From Microglena sp. YARC (Eukaryota > Chlorophyta > Chlorophyceae > Chlamydomonadales > Chlamydomonadaceae), in the NCBI GenBank assembly GCA_022414725.1, contig CM039465.1, forward strand, positions 21,021,556 to 21,085,555: 64,000 nucleotides of DNA. Direction: 5' to 3'. A model generated the notes under the pieces. That model saw only the letters and a program-made list of their open reading frames with translations, made no database searches and was not told the DNA's origin. Both the position numbers and the translations under genes were made by a program. Below are positions 22,201 through 29,200 of the stretch, one piece after another (positions within the stretch are counted from its first letter, which is position 1; each line of letters starts with the position of its first letter).

Positions 22201-23367
22201 GATGGTGGGTGGTGATGGATGGGAGGTGGGTGGGTGGGTGGGTGGGTGTTGGTGGGTGGGTGGATGGTGGATGGTGGGTGGTGGTGGTGGGTGGTGGATG
22301 GTGAGTGGTGGTGGGTGGTGGGTGGGTGGGTGGGTGGGTGGGTGGGTGGGTGGGTGGGGGTGGGGGGGGGCTTGGCCATGGGGGTCCATATATACCCTGT
22401 GATTTTGAGGATGGTTGGAGGACCACCCCCCCAGATGTTGTGGAGAGGGCTTGTCTTGGGTCAACTATGGCCTGTCTCTGACAATGTAATGCAATGTAAT
22501 GCAATGCAATGCCATGCAATGCCATGCAATGCCACGCAATGTCATGTCATGGAACGCAGTGCAATGGAATGGAATGGAATGTCCCAAGCCTCTTGTCTAA
22601 TTATCCACACTGACTGTATTATCCTTCAATACAAGCAACAGTGGAGGGTGCTTCCTTCGCCTCGTGATTAGAGAGGAAATACCGGTAGGGACCGGCATAT
22701 CATATGATGCTGACCAAAGGCGAGTATGATATCATATGATAGCATACAAATTGTATCTTATGATATCATTTATGATTGGTAACTTCGGCCTAGCTAGACC
22801 GCCCTCATCATATGATATCATATATGAGTGGTAACTTTGGCCTACCTAGACCGCAGTCGTCATATGATATCATATGATGACATGAGTGCACATGATATCA
22901 TACTGCTGTTCCCTACATACCGGTGATTTGATGGTCTTCAACTGCAGACTTGCGTAGGCCAGATCTTTGTTGATGCACGACACTGTGTGCCTGTACATGT
23001 CACCTGCAAAAGCCAGGGAGATGCTCTTAGAAGCTCTTTCGGTCACATTCCCAAGGTCAAGTCGGTTCAAGCACTTTGTGTCGTGGGCTGCTGAGTTCGG
23101 AAGCAGTCAACATTGGAGCCCGGGGCGTAAGAGGAGTCGAATTCGCAGCACGCAGGACAGAAGCTCACCGGTAATGTCGTTCCTGCCAACGATGGATGCG
23201 AGCAGTTTCTTCGCATCTGTTTCTGTGTATACTTGATTCGCCATTAAGTTTTGCAGAAAGGTCATTCGATGCAAGGCCTCGACCTCCACATCCGGAGTTC
23301 GCGGGGTAGCCTGTGTAGTCCTCTGGCTAGCAGCCTGACTCGCATTTTCGGCTCCTCGTGGGGGCAT
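6925..23367 (-). CDS. NSE1: NSE1 (non-SMC element 1 of the SMC5/6 complex), RING-less
   Basis: Seven minus-strand exons join in frame: 23169-23367, 22921-23003, 19085-19120, 15165-15233, 11953-12042, 7507-7614 and 6925-7014. They total 675 nt, or 224 aa plus stop. All introns are GT-AG. Family hallmarks in order: HRMTFLQNLMANQVYTE (residues 33-49), an INKDL...LQLK helix, an EDKEKYIGFIN..ADE.SK.GTSYT segment, MELLNMD, and a winged helix with EEALRTFIHDGWL, YYILGVRTFLELG. NSE1 normally pairs with NSE3/MAGE in the nuclear SMC5/6 DNA-repair complex and ends in a variant RING. Here the frame stops about 20 residues after FLELG with no Cys/His motif. The introns hold satellites, SINEs and MITEs. 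The assignment rests on my recollection of family sequence, not on a search. Confidence 0.82.
7405..7452. repeat. (GA)n microsatellite in NSE1 intron 6
   Basis: About 24 GA units. On the sense strand of NSE1 this is a CT tract close upstream of exon 7. Confidence 0.9.
7507..7614 (-). CDS. NSE1: NSE1 exon 6 (residues 160-195, winged helix)
   Basis: Acceptor ATGAACCCAG, donor CTCGGG|GTGGGT. Encodes GAQKMAKSTKEEALRTF and HDGWLK...GYYILG, the winged-helix core of NSE1. TTTGGG|GTGAGT-like repeats follow the donor. Confidence 0.8.
7618..7745 (-). repeat. Upstream copies of the NSE1 exon 6 acceptor edge
   Basis: A roughly 66-bp unit (TTTGCGCACC..CTGGGTTCA.ACAGACCATGAT.GAGTTAC) follows exon 6 on the plus strand. 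It repeats the exon's first bases and the AACCCAG acceptor once fully and again partly at about 7736. Confidence 0.7.
7745..7913 (-). mobile_element. tRNA-headed SINE, minus strand, 3' truncated
   Basis: Reading the minus strand from about 7913: CCCATTTCAGTGATACAATT, GGTCTAGTGGTACACC, a GGGGTTCGATTCCCC T-arm, then the SINE body GCGTTGCAGGTCGT...GTAACTTGTCCAGTCGAGGT. It aligns along the first half with the copy at 681-890. Confidence 0.75.
8290..8430. repeat. GTGCGACCCCAATGCGA repeat with poly-G core
   Basis: This belongs to a family also present at 12075-12520, 32950-33020 and 56085-56120 (GTGCGACGCGTTGCAAATTGAG...GGTGCGACCCCAATGCGA). Near 8360-8388 it holds a poly-G run, followed by TTTCTGACTAGTTTAG. 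Confidence 0.65.
8537..9965. repeat. 1.4-kb (CCAACCAAGCACCAA)n satellite in NSE1 intron 5
   Basis: Units of ACCAACCAAGCACCAACCAA, with variants ACCAAGTACCAACCAAACACC. Higher-order blocks carrying CCATTAAACTAAGCACC recur every 117-120 bp at about 8770-9010. Frames of 346 and 336 codons on opposite strands are artefacts of the 4-bp-based unit. Confidence 0.92.
10205..10260. repeat. (CAGA)n microsatellite
   Basis: About 13 ACAG/CAGA units. It follows an inverted copy of the GGGGTAGCCAAATAGGCTTAA repeat at 10145-10200. Confidence 0.9.
10280..11790 (-). repeat. Array of NSE1 exon 5 donor-edge copies
   Basis: Seven copies of GGGCTGCGTTACTGGTCCCCTAATGTCCAAG-like sequence start near 10287, 10486, 10687, 11093, 11267, 11427 and 11738. 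They repeat the exon 5 3' end and donor (real: 11941-11976), embedded in units of about 170-200 bp. An SINE interrupts the array at about 10812-10998. Confidence 0.75.
10812..10998 (+). mobile_element. tRNA-headed SINE inserted in the exon 5 array
   Basis: Head ATGGCTCAATGGTAGAGCTCG, T-arm GCCGGGTTCGAATCCCTACGG, body TCGCTGTCAACCGCCATGGTAGC, terminus CCACCAGGCATTATCATTAC. It lies between two partial repeat units that share CACCCT.TTT, a probable target duplication. Confidence 0.8.
11953..12042 (-). CDS. NSE1: NSE1 exon 5 (residues 130-159)
   Basis: Acceptor GTGCACATCAG, donor GGATCT|GTAACG, phase 0 at both ends. Encodes MERIAMAPYDG...GQMELLNMDIRGS, which links the FFKAT helix to the winged helix just where the family has a variable helix. 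The donor is weak, and the edges are heavily duplicated on both sides. Confidence 0.65.
12075..12800 (-). repeat. Upstream copies of the NSE1 exon 5 acceptor edge
   Basis: Three decayed copies of the acceptor and the first ~45 bp of exon 5 lie near 12240-12290, 12485-12530 and 12755-12800 (plus-strand reading GGAGCCATGGCAATGCGCTC.ATCTGATTTGCACATTGGG). They alternate with the GTGCGACGCG repeat and G-rich stretches (TTGGG)n at 12380-12440. Confidence 0.7.
13040..13260 (-). repeat. 200-bp repeat with GC-rich hairpin (inverted copy)
   Basis: On the minus strand: TGGCGGAGCCCCCCCTCCTG then GGGGCGGGAGCCCCCAGGGTT, a strong hairpin. A degenerate middle follows, then CGCCAATTTTCCACATCGC and TTGCGACGCCGCCTAG. 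Plus-strand copies: 19868-20078, 41957-42172, 46104-46308, 47458-47665. Confidence 0.7.
13310..13990. repeat. Minisatellite (CACAGGGTACAGGGTACAAGGCT)n
   Basis: About 680 bp of ACAGGGTACAGGG-based units with GGCTCACAGG and GGGCTCCCAGGGCACAGG variants. Frames on both strands are repeat artefacts. Confidence 0.92.
13990..14230. repeat. Four 56-60 bp units with telomere-like text
   Basis: Unit: TTCAGCTATACAGGTACCA followed by a TTTAGGGTTAAGGGTT-like stretch and ATTATTATTGC. The TTTAGGG strings resemble plant/algal telomere repeats but are too few and too interrupted to be a telomeric tract. Confidence 0.8.
14618..14812 (+). mobile_element. tRNA-headed SINE
   Basis: Head GATGAATGGCTTAATGGTCG, T-arm GACGGGTTCGAATCCCCACGG, body GTCGCTGTCAACCGCCATGG, terminus ACAACAGGCGTTATCATTAC. 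It is very close to the copy at 10812-10998. Confidence 0.8.
14815..15155 (-). repeat. CCATGCACCAGGGCCTAAATAGG tandem repeat
   Basis: Inverted copies of the family at 170-320: two units with TTTTCTGC.CTCCCCCCCCACT, then shorter ACTTTGCACCAGGGCC units to about 15155. Confidence 0.7.
15165..15233 (-). CDS. NSE1: NSE1 exon 4 (residues 107-129)
   Basis: Acceptor TTGTATGTGCAG and donor AACG|GTAAGA. Encodes LADEPSKCGTSYT and PERDFFKAT, matching the NSE1 N..ADE.SK.GT.YT motif. Decayed copies of its 5' edge fill the upstream intron. Confidence 0.78.
15234..15960 (-). repeat. 138-bp array of NSE1 exon 4 acceptor-edge copies
   Basis: Five copies of the exon 4 start and its preceding intron lie upstream of the real exon (near 15335, 15475, 15614, 15752 and 15889), spaced about 138 bp. 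Some keep GTGTGCAG|CTTGCTGATGAGCC; others read GTGTGAACTATGCTGACAAGCC and have lost the acceptor. Because 138 is divisible by three, a 189-codon frame appears on the opposite strand; it is not a gene. Confidence 0.82.
16025..16223. mobile_element. hAT-like MITE, family 2, with perfect 8-bp duplication
   Basis: The element (16033-16215, 183 bp) is flanked by GTAATACC at 16025-16032 and 16216-16223. One end is TAGGGAAAGGCTAAGTTAG. The other, inverted, is TAGAATGGAAACTAATATTAGTGTTTG. Both families in this window share a YARNG-type terminus, and 8-bp duplications are typical of hAT transposition. No transposase frame is present. Confidence 0.8.
16572..16745 (+). repeat. Two adjacent 80-bp hairpin repeats
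   Basis: Copies at 16572-16655 and 16670-16745. The first ends in ATTTATTTATTAATTT. A poly-C run follows near 16787-16804. Confidence 0.75.
16825..17002. mobile_element. hAT-like MITE, family 1
   Basis: Left end TAATGACCGGCATATCATATGATG, right end ATATTGCCTTTCCCTA, interior rich in GATATCATATGATATCAT. The first bases are decayed and only CTTAC is shared by the flanks. Confidence 0.7.
17149..17960. repeat. CAATTTGTATTT satellite
   Basis: About 800 bp of TTTCAATTTGTATTTCAATTTGTATTA units. It abuts the (ATTT)n tail of an inverted 80-bp repeat at 17960, and its unit resembles the CAATTTCAATTT tail of the LINE copies, so it may have grown from such a tail. The 245-codon Phe/Tyr/Asn frame is an artefact. 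Confidence 0.9.
17960..18042 (-). repeat. 80-bp hairpin repeat, inverted
   Basis: Reads TGAGGCGTGAGGTCGAGGG then GGCCAGCCGGTTTGCTTGC and AACCACC, the complement of the family consensus. Its AT tail merges into the CAATTTGTATTT satellite. Confidence 0.75.
18110..19080. repeat. (CCACCACACACA)n region in NSE1 intron 3
   Basis: CCACCA and CACACA tracts at 18110-18460 and 18650-19080 surround duplicate exon 3 copy B. A roughly 30-bp unique island (GCGTCAAAAGCGCA) repeats near 18580-18620. Confidence 0.88.
18910..18945 (-). CDS. NSE1: Duplicate of NSE1 exon 3 (copy B)
   Basis: Encodes the same 12 residues as copy A and has its own acceptor (CTGTACCAG) and donor (GTGCGT). Over the 45 bp from CTGTA(C/T)CAG to the donor the copies differ at three sites, two of them inside the exon and both synonymous. 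It could be an alternative exon or a fresh tandem copy. Confidence 0.6.
19085..19120 (-). CDS. NSE1: NSE1 exon 3 (36-nt microexon, copy A)
   Basis: Encodes EDKEKYIGFINK in phase 0 between CTGTATCAG and a GTACGT donor. It matches the NSE1 family in length and in the (Y/I)G(F/V)(I/V)N pattern. A second complete copy lies at 18910-18945; which one is used is unknown. Confidence 0.7.
19199..19285 (+). repeat. 80-bp hairpin repeat
   Basis: Diverged copy: GGTGATCGGCCCCAGTGCATG ... CACACCTGGCAATAAAGCGT with an ATTAATTTATTTATTA tail. It lies upstream of NSE1 exon 3 copy A. Confidence 0.65.
19290..19620. repeat. Minisatellite (AGTGGCAAATTAGTGACAAA)n
   Basis: Units of about 20 bp, with a higher-order unit of about 60 bp containing GGTGAAAGATAATAGTGGC. 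Confidence 0.85.
19868..20078 (+). repeat. 200-bp repeat with GC-rich hairpin
   Basis: GGCGGAGCTCCCTCTTCAAGG then GGGCGGGAGCCCCC; middle CACGTCATCCAACGGTCGCGT; end CGCGTCGCTTGCGACGCTGC. A CTTCCACCC-flanked tandem block precedes it at 19650-19860. Confidence 0.72.
20451..20649. mobile_element. hAT-like MITE, family 1
   Basis: Element 20459-20641: TAGGGGTCGGCAATATGATATC ... TGATTTGCCGTTCCCTA. The flanks CCAATAAT and CACATAAT match at six of eight bases. Confidence 0.72.
20755..21160. other. NSE1 intron 2 segment, no exon seen
   Basis: A poly-G run lies near 20774-20796. A repeat AAGGATTTTCACCTCAGGAGGTGGGTCTCCC follows, also seen near 5920, 6280 and 48635. I see no supported coding sequence here. 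Confidence 0.6.
21163..22365. repeat. 1.2-kb (GGTGGGTGGTGATGGGTGGGAGG)n satellite
   Basis: Units of GGATGGTGGGTGGTGATGGGTGGGAGGTGGGTGGG with TGGGTGTTGGTGGG spacers. The G runs could form quadruplexes on the antisense strand of NSE1. Very long Pro/His/Thr and Gly/Trp/Val frames are artefacts. Confidence 0.93.
22480..22585. repeat. (AATGC/AATGT)n microsatellite
   Basis: Degenerate GCAATGCAATGCCATGCAATG repeats. Confidence 0.85.
22678..22923. mobile_element. hAT-like MITE, family 1, at the NSE1 exon 2 donor
   Basis: Element 22686-22915 (230 bp): TAGGGACCGGCATATC ... GCTGTTCCCTA. It is flanked by AATACCGG (22678-22685) and CATACCGG (22916-22923), seven of eight identical. The right-hand duplication contains the last bases of NSE1 exon 2 and the GTATG of the donor, so intron 2 begins with the transposon after five bases. 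Confidence 0.85.
22921..23003 (-). CDS. NSE1: NSE1 exon 2 (residues 67-94)
   Basis: The acceptor is strong (CTCCCTGGCTTTTGCAG). The exon encodes DMYRHTVSCINKDL...LKTIKSP. The donor GTATGT is partly built by a MITE: GTATG is target sequence, and the next T is the first base of the element at 22686-22915. Confidence 0.8.
23169..23367 (-). CDS. NSE1: NSE1 exon 1 (residues 1-66)
   Basis: ATG at 23367. A Thr/Ala/Gln-rich leader precedes the first conserved helix (FLQNLMANQVYTETDAKKLL). The donor is ATTACCG|GTGAGC and the exon ends in phase 1. Confidence 0.8.
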
Positions 23368-23729
23368 GACTGAATGCTACGCAGTGATTTCGCAGAAAAG
23401 CTCAAAGGTGTGAAGGCTCTGTGGAAACAGGTTGCATGGGTTTGAAATGCATTTTAAACTTCGAAGGCCATGCCGATATTACTGTCCCGGTTCCAACTGA
23501 ATCTGGTCCCTCACCTGATCTAACCGCCAGCCTCGTCTTCATTACCGCCCTCAACTAAGTTACCGCCCTCAACTAAGCAGAGACACCACGGTTACACCGG
23601 TCACACTGGCGGAGGAGGAGGAGGAGGAGGAGGAGCAATTTAACCTAAGGGTTCTGCGCCCGTGAGCGCCCTCGGGCGACGCCAGCCGCCGTTGCGCATG
23701 ACCTGCGGATGCCGAATGGAAGCTTCGAG

Positions 23730-23935
23730 ACGCAGAAGACCGAGACCGAGACCCAGACCGAGACCCCTCTGACCGAGACCCAGAACCAGATCGAGACCGA
23801 GACCGAGACCCAGATCGAGACCGAGACCCAGACCGAGACCCAGACCCGCCCAGACCCAGACCGATACACAGACCCAGACCAAGACCCAGACCGAGGCACA
23901 GACCCAGACTGAGACACAGACCCACGAAACCACGA
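23730..23935. repeat. Minisatellite (GACCGAGACCCAGA)n
   Basis: GAGACCGAGACCCAGACC units of 6 and 12 bp. The minus-strand frame reads Arg/Ser/Gly-rich, like a splicing-factor RS tail, but nothing beside it resembles an RRM, so the repeat explains it. Confidence 0.85.
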
Positions 23936-24256
23936 CCGTGCGAGAGGTGACTGCCCGTCAGGGCGGTCACCTCTAGTTTCTCCAGTCGTAGAAACAGAAG
24001 AGCCCCAAGTAGCCACTCAGGCAGCCAGGCACGAGGACAAGCAAATCGAGTGTAAGAAGGTGCTATACTGCTACGTGAGCAGTTTTTATTTGTAAACGAA
24101 ATGTTTTAATACATGGACCTTTGAACACTGAGCATGGATGGAAGAGAGGAGGAGAGAAGACAGGAAAAGCAGGGTGTCGTTAAATGCAAACAGCTCATTT
24201 TGGTAAGTAACACATCAACAATCGTTTGACAACTTCTCTCTATGTACTCATTAATG

Positions 24257-24851
24257 TTGAGTTACAGTGGACTGGAAGAGAATGAGACCTGACCTCGCCG
24301 TCCTACCTGACATAGACTCTCCTACCTGTTTGGCTGATAAAGAACTTTAGGTTCTTGAGCTTGGATACTGCTCTGATACCAACCATGCTACTAAGTTTAT
24401 CACTAAACACGCCCAGCATGTTGAATTAGTAAATGGCCTTAGATCGGCTGGATACCTCGTTCACTACGAAGTTATCACCATTGGAACAACTGGTACTATT
24501 CCAACCTCTTTTTTGACTTCTATGACCACACTTGGACTTCAGAGACCGTGTGCCCTTAAACTGGCGGACGAAGTCCACTCCCACACCATCACTAGCTTTC
24601 AGAGTATTTTACAGAGCAGACGTTTTATGGAGACCCAACAGGGATCAATACCAGGGGACTAGCAATTTCCCTGGATCTCCTTGTTAAAGCTTGCCCAACA
24701 GGGGCTTATTCAGACTCCCTGACAAGGAGACTCTTTTATGGTGACTACTGCTAGCTCCGGCTTATGCAGTGGTGTCCTTATTTTCACGTCCTGAGAGTGG
24801 CGCATTAGTCGGATGTAACAATTTCAGTTTCAGTTTCAATTTGAGTTACAG
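24257..24851 (+). mobile_element. 5'-truncated LINE copy 1 with target duplication
   Basis: The body (24268-24840) lies between TTGAGTTACAG at 24257-24267 and 24841-24851. It encodes, with breaks, a post-reverse-transcriptase domain: RPDLAVLPDIDSPTC, ELGYCSDTNHATKFI and an ITIGTTGTI motif resembling the VVVGALGTI near the C-terminus of many non-LTR elements. The 3' tail is CAATTTCAGTTTCAGTTT. It is clearly related to 46695-47344. Confidence 0.82.
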
Positions 24852-25634
24852 CGTATGTACTGTCATATACACTGCATGATGTATGACGCAAAAAAGCACA
24901 CTGATTTTTGAGGGTCCATTATACATTTGCACCGCAGACACATGTTTTGCAACCAGTTGCGTCTCGGGAAGAAGATTTTGAAATAAGCTGCGTATCGAGA
25001 ATTAGCTTTGGGTATTTAGGGTTTTGGGCGGTGCACCTGCAATGGGAGTTATCCCGTTTCACCTAGGCATTTAGAAACCCACCCGGTCAGGGCAGTTAAA
25101 ACCCTCCTTCAAGACTTGAATATGAACTGGACGTTCAGCGCCAATCTTTCAGACTGTGCTGTGAATCCAACTGACCCCCCTCTTAAATGCGGGGGGAATC
25201 CTAACTGGCTTCATGTCAACTTTATTTTTACAAGACGGATTTCCGGGTTTAGGGTTCAAAAATATCTTTGAACTGTCCATGACGATGTGATGTGAATGTG
25301 AATTCATTATAGGCCAGCCAGCCGCCCCCATGTCACACCAAGCCTGCAAACTCCAGTCCTCAACGCCTCAGATTGATGTATGCTATGCCTGTGCTTTGCT
25401 TCCTAATCTTGTTCGTTCTGCCACACACCTGCTGGCTAATCAGTGCTCGCCGAGACTGATCGAGCAAGAGGGTGCAACGAGTTCCCCGATGACTGAGGGA
25501 CCAGGCGGGACCAGGAAGCCAGCCAGGGCCGACGTCTATCTTCCCGCTTCTTTCACGTCATAAGACCAGGGGCATAAACTGTTGGCAAGTGGCAACCGGC
25601 GACTTCGCCCCTTACCACTGTCCATTCGGCAGTT

Positions 25635-26202
25635 ATGCTAATTTCACGCTCAATTGCGTTTCTCCTAGTACCCAAAGTCTCACCATGCGGCCGACCCCGG
25701 CCGGGGCCCCGGTCGCAAGTAGCCATCAGACCTCGAGCGTCCGCACAAGATGAACCCAGCAGCAGCAATGCCAGCAACAGCAATTCCTCGGATTTTTTGG
25801 CGCCACTGAACAGAAGCTTCCGGGGCGGCACCACACCGGGCGAGGGGGGTGAGGGAAGAGGTCGGGGAGGCCGTGGCCGAGGAGCTGGGGGTCGAGGACA
25901 GGGCCGAGGACGCAATGCTTGGCGAACGAGAGGCGGACGCGGGCGAGGGAGAGGGGCAAGGAAACCCTCGGCGCTGGAGCTTGAGCACTTGGCTGCTGCT
26001 GCGCTATTGCGAGCGCAGGATGAATCAGAGGGCCACAATGACTATGAGACGGCAGACCCGGCGCAGGAATTCGATAAATCAGGGGTGCGACTGAAGTTCG
26101 ATAAGTTGGAGCTTGATGAGTCGAGTCCCTTCTACACCCCAGTGCTCACAGATGAAGACTTGGCCGAAGATCCCGAGGGTCACAAATCGGGCTACGTTGC
26201 AG
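25635..26202 (+). CDS. ERA: Era exon 1 (transit peptide, RG tract; residues 1-189)
   Basis: ATG at 25635. The exon ends GGCTACGTTGCAG|GTGGGC in phase 1. The DPEGHKSGYVA end joins directly to VIGKPNAGKST, as in plant Era proteins. Confidence 0.88.
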
Positions 26203-29200
26203 GTGGGCCAGCAGCCACTAGTAGTATGTGTAGCAGTATAAGCATTTTCTTTTGTTGCACACATGTTGCATGGCCGGTGTTGCCTGGGGTAGCACGGGTA
26301 GCACGAATGCTACTTGCGTGCATGCTACCCTAGTCAATACCAACCATGCTGCGAAGATCAATACATCATGCATGTCCTTTTCCTGTAGCTGGGTGTTGAA
26401 TTCAAAATTTGGGCTGCAGGCTCTAGAACAGCTTAAACCAGCAGCCCTCACACAGCTTCCAAGCTCTCCTACAGACCCACACTGCCTCCCTGCTATCACC
26501 TCATGCAACTCTGCCTATTCTGCACCCATTGGTTGGCCCCCTTAGGGGCACAGACCTATGGGGGCCAACCAATACTTCCGTCAAATCGTGCTGTTGGTGC
26601 TGTTTTTTCACATCTTCAAATTTCCCAAGAACGCCGGTCAAATCAGCCGGTCAAATCAGTACTCTGAAGTCTTGACAATGCTATTCGTCGCCCTATGCCT
26701 GCATGTCTCAAAATGCTCTATTTGTATGCTGTCTCTTACATGCTGCACTCTACCACAAGACAGGCACATGCTACCTGTACGCCACCGAAACAATAAGTGC
26801 TATGCTCCATGCATCCTACCACTAGACATGCACATGCTGCCTGTACACCACCGAAAGAATAAGTACTAAGCAACATGCGTCCTACCACACTATGCAACAT
26901 GCTGCCTGTACGCCACCAAAAGAATAAGTATTTTGCAACATGCATCCTTCCACATGACATGCACATGCTGCCTGTACGCCACCAAACAAATGAATACTAT
27001 GCGACTTGCATCCTACCACACTATGCAACATGCTGCCTGTACGCTACCGAAAGAATAAGTATTGTGCGACATGCATCCTTCCACATGAATTGCACATGCT
27101 GAGTGCAGCAACGTACGTTTTTCTCGGGTTCTCGTTCTTGCAGCAACGTGTGTTTTTCTCGGGTTCTCATTCAAGTAGCAATGTGTTTTTTTCTCGGGAT
27201 CTTGTTCATGCAGCATGTGCATGTCTTGGTGTAGGATGCTTGAAGCATATGTATCCTTTAGGTTTGGCTGGGTAGCAAGCCAGGGGCGCTGCCTAGAAGC
27301 TGTTGCTGGTACCTTAATAATGCTATGGGCTACTGCGACAAGCCCTAGTTTTGCCGTGGTATCAGAACACCCCCCCTGTCATACCAGCTTTCTTAATTCA
27401 TTCATAGTTGCCCTAGCTAGTTTTTGGTCCATCCCAAGGTCCTGGAAGGAGAGCTGCTTAGAAGCTGCTGCATGTAGCCCATTACAAGTAAAATTTAATT
27501 TTAAAATTTGATTTTAAGGTAAAATTTAATTTTAATCTTAATTAAAAAAATCGGGGAGTCAATCATATTGTTCGTGTTAGTCTGTGTAAGTTCTAAAATG
27601 TATGCTCCAATTAATCCACTTTCTCCTTCCTCTAATATCAGATATTTAAATGTTTTTTGTACAAAACGTGGGTGATACATGGGGGACTTGCACAGTGCAT
27701 GCATTATATGAGGGATAGAATATAGATCATGTATACAGGAGATATCGACCCTCGACAAAACGAACCTGCATCACTGTCAGATAATTTAGTCATATGGACC
27801 CTCGACCAGCAATAATATGGACCCTCAACCAAATGAATGTGCATCACTGTCAGCTCCACGGTGCATACATTACATGAGGCATCTCAACAGACATCTGAAT
27901 GGGTGGTGCTAGTACAAGTGGTGTCAAGTGCGATATCGCGCAGAAACGCTGGTGACACATGGGGGACTTGCTTAGTGCATGCATTACATGAGGCATCTCA
28001 ACAGACATCTGAATGGGTGGTGCTAGTACAAGTGGTGTCAAGAGCGATATCGCGCAGAAACGCTGGTGACACATGGGGGACTTGCTTAGTGCATGCATTA
28101 CATGAGGCATCTCCACAGACATCTGAATGGGTGGTGCTAGTACCATTGGTGTCAAGAGCGATATCGCGCAGAAACGCTGGTGACACATGGGGGACTTGCT
28201 TAGTGCATGCATTACATGAGGCATCTCCACAGACATCTGAATGGGTGGTGCTAGTACAATTGGTGTCAAGAGCGATATCGCGCAGAAACGCTGGTGATAC
28301 ATGGGGGACTTAGTGCATGCATTATATATTTATATATGAGGCATATCGACAGACATCTGAATCAGAGGTGCTAGTACAAGTGCTGTCAAGAACAATATGG
28401 CGCAGAAACGCTGGGGATACACGGGGGACTTGCTTAGTGCATGCATTATAGGTGAGGCATCTCAACAGACATCTGAATCAGTGGTGCTAGTACAAGTTGT
28501 GTCAAGGACGATATGCCGTGGTCAAGGTACCATTCTCCTGCAATATCACACGTGGTTGCTGTACCATTCTCATGCAATATCGCTAGTGGTTGCAGTACCA
28601 TTCTCATGCAATATTACGCGCTTACGGTACCTTTCTCATGCAATATTGTGGGATAATCTTGATCACAGGATGATATTGACAACCCTGAGCTTAGTAGAAT
28701 AGAATTTCGAAAGTACTCCAAATTTGTAATTCATTTGTTATAAAAGGACTTTTTGATAAAAAAAAACTGCTTTCCCATTTTCCCACACAGTTTATTGCTG
28801 ACTTGAGCACATGAGGGTGGCCAATTAGCAATTTAAATCAATACATAGTACGCCTTATTACGAGGCGTGAGGTTGAGGGGGCCAGCTCGTTTGCTTGCAC
28901 CAGGGCCAACCACCAAAAATAGCAATGTATTAACTTCTGTTCTCTTTTTCTTGTTGCAGTTATCGGCAAGCCCAATGCTGGAAAATCCACCCTCATTAAC
29001 GCCATCGTGGGGCAGAAGCTTTCAGTGAGTTTAAATTGGAAGCAGGGATGTGACACTAAAAATAAATATATGCTATGTCATAAATATGGGATGTGATACT
29101 GCATGTCGGGATATATACTACATGACATATATGGGATGTGATGCTATACATACTACATTAAATATATACATGTATGTATGTCACAGACCAGGGGTTATCA

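Larger units (their letters stand above)
23368..25634. other. Divergent intergenic region between NSE1 and Era
   Basis: The two start codons face apart across 2.27 kb, so both promoters should lie here. No TATA box or other promoter element is obvious. It holds a (GGA)n run at 23609-23635, a minisatellite at 23730-23935, and a LINE fragment at 24268-24840. Confidence 0.6.

Noticed and set aside
21142..22464. 440-codon Pro/His/Thr-rich frame resembling a cell-wall or extensin protein
   Set aside because: Pure GGTGGGTGG satellite read on the complementary strand; all frames stay open.
23569..23970. RS-rich splicing factor tail on the minus strand
   Set aside because: Explained by a GACCGAGACCCAGA minisatellite; no RRM or splice context.
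27837..28313. 158-codon protein with 38-aa repeats
   Set aside because: 114-bp intronic array; the opposite strand is also open, and codon content shows no constraint.
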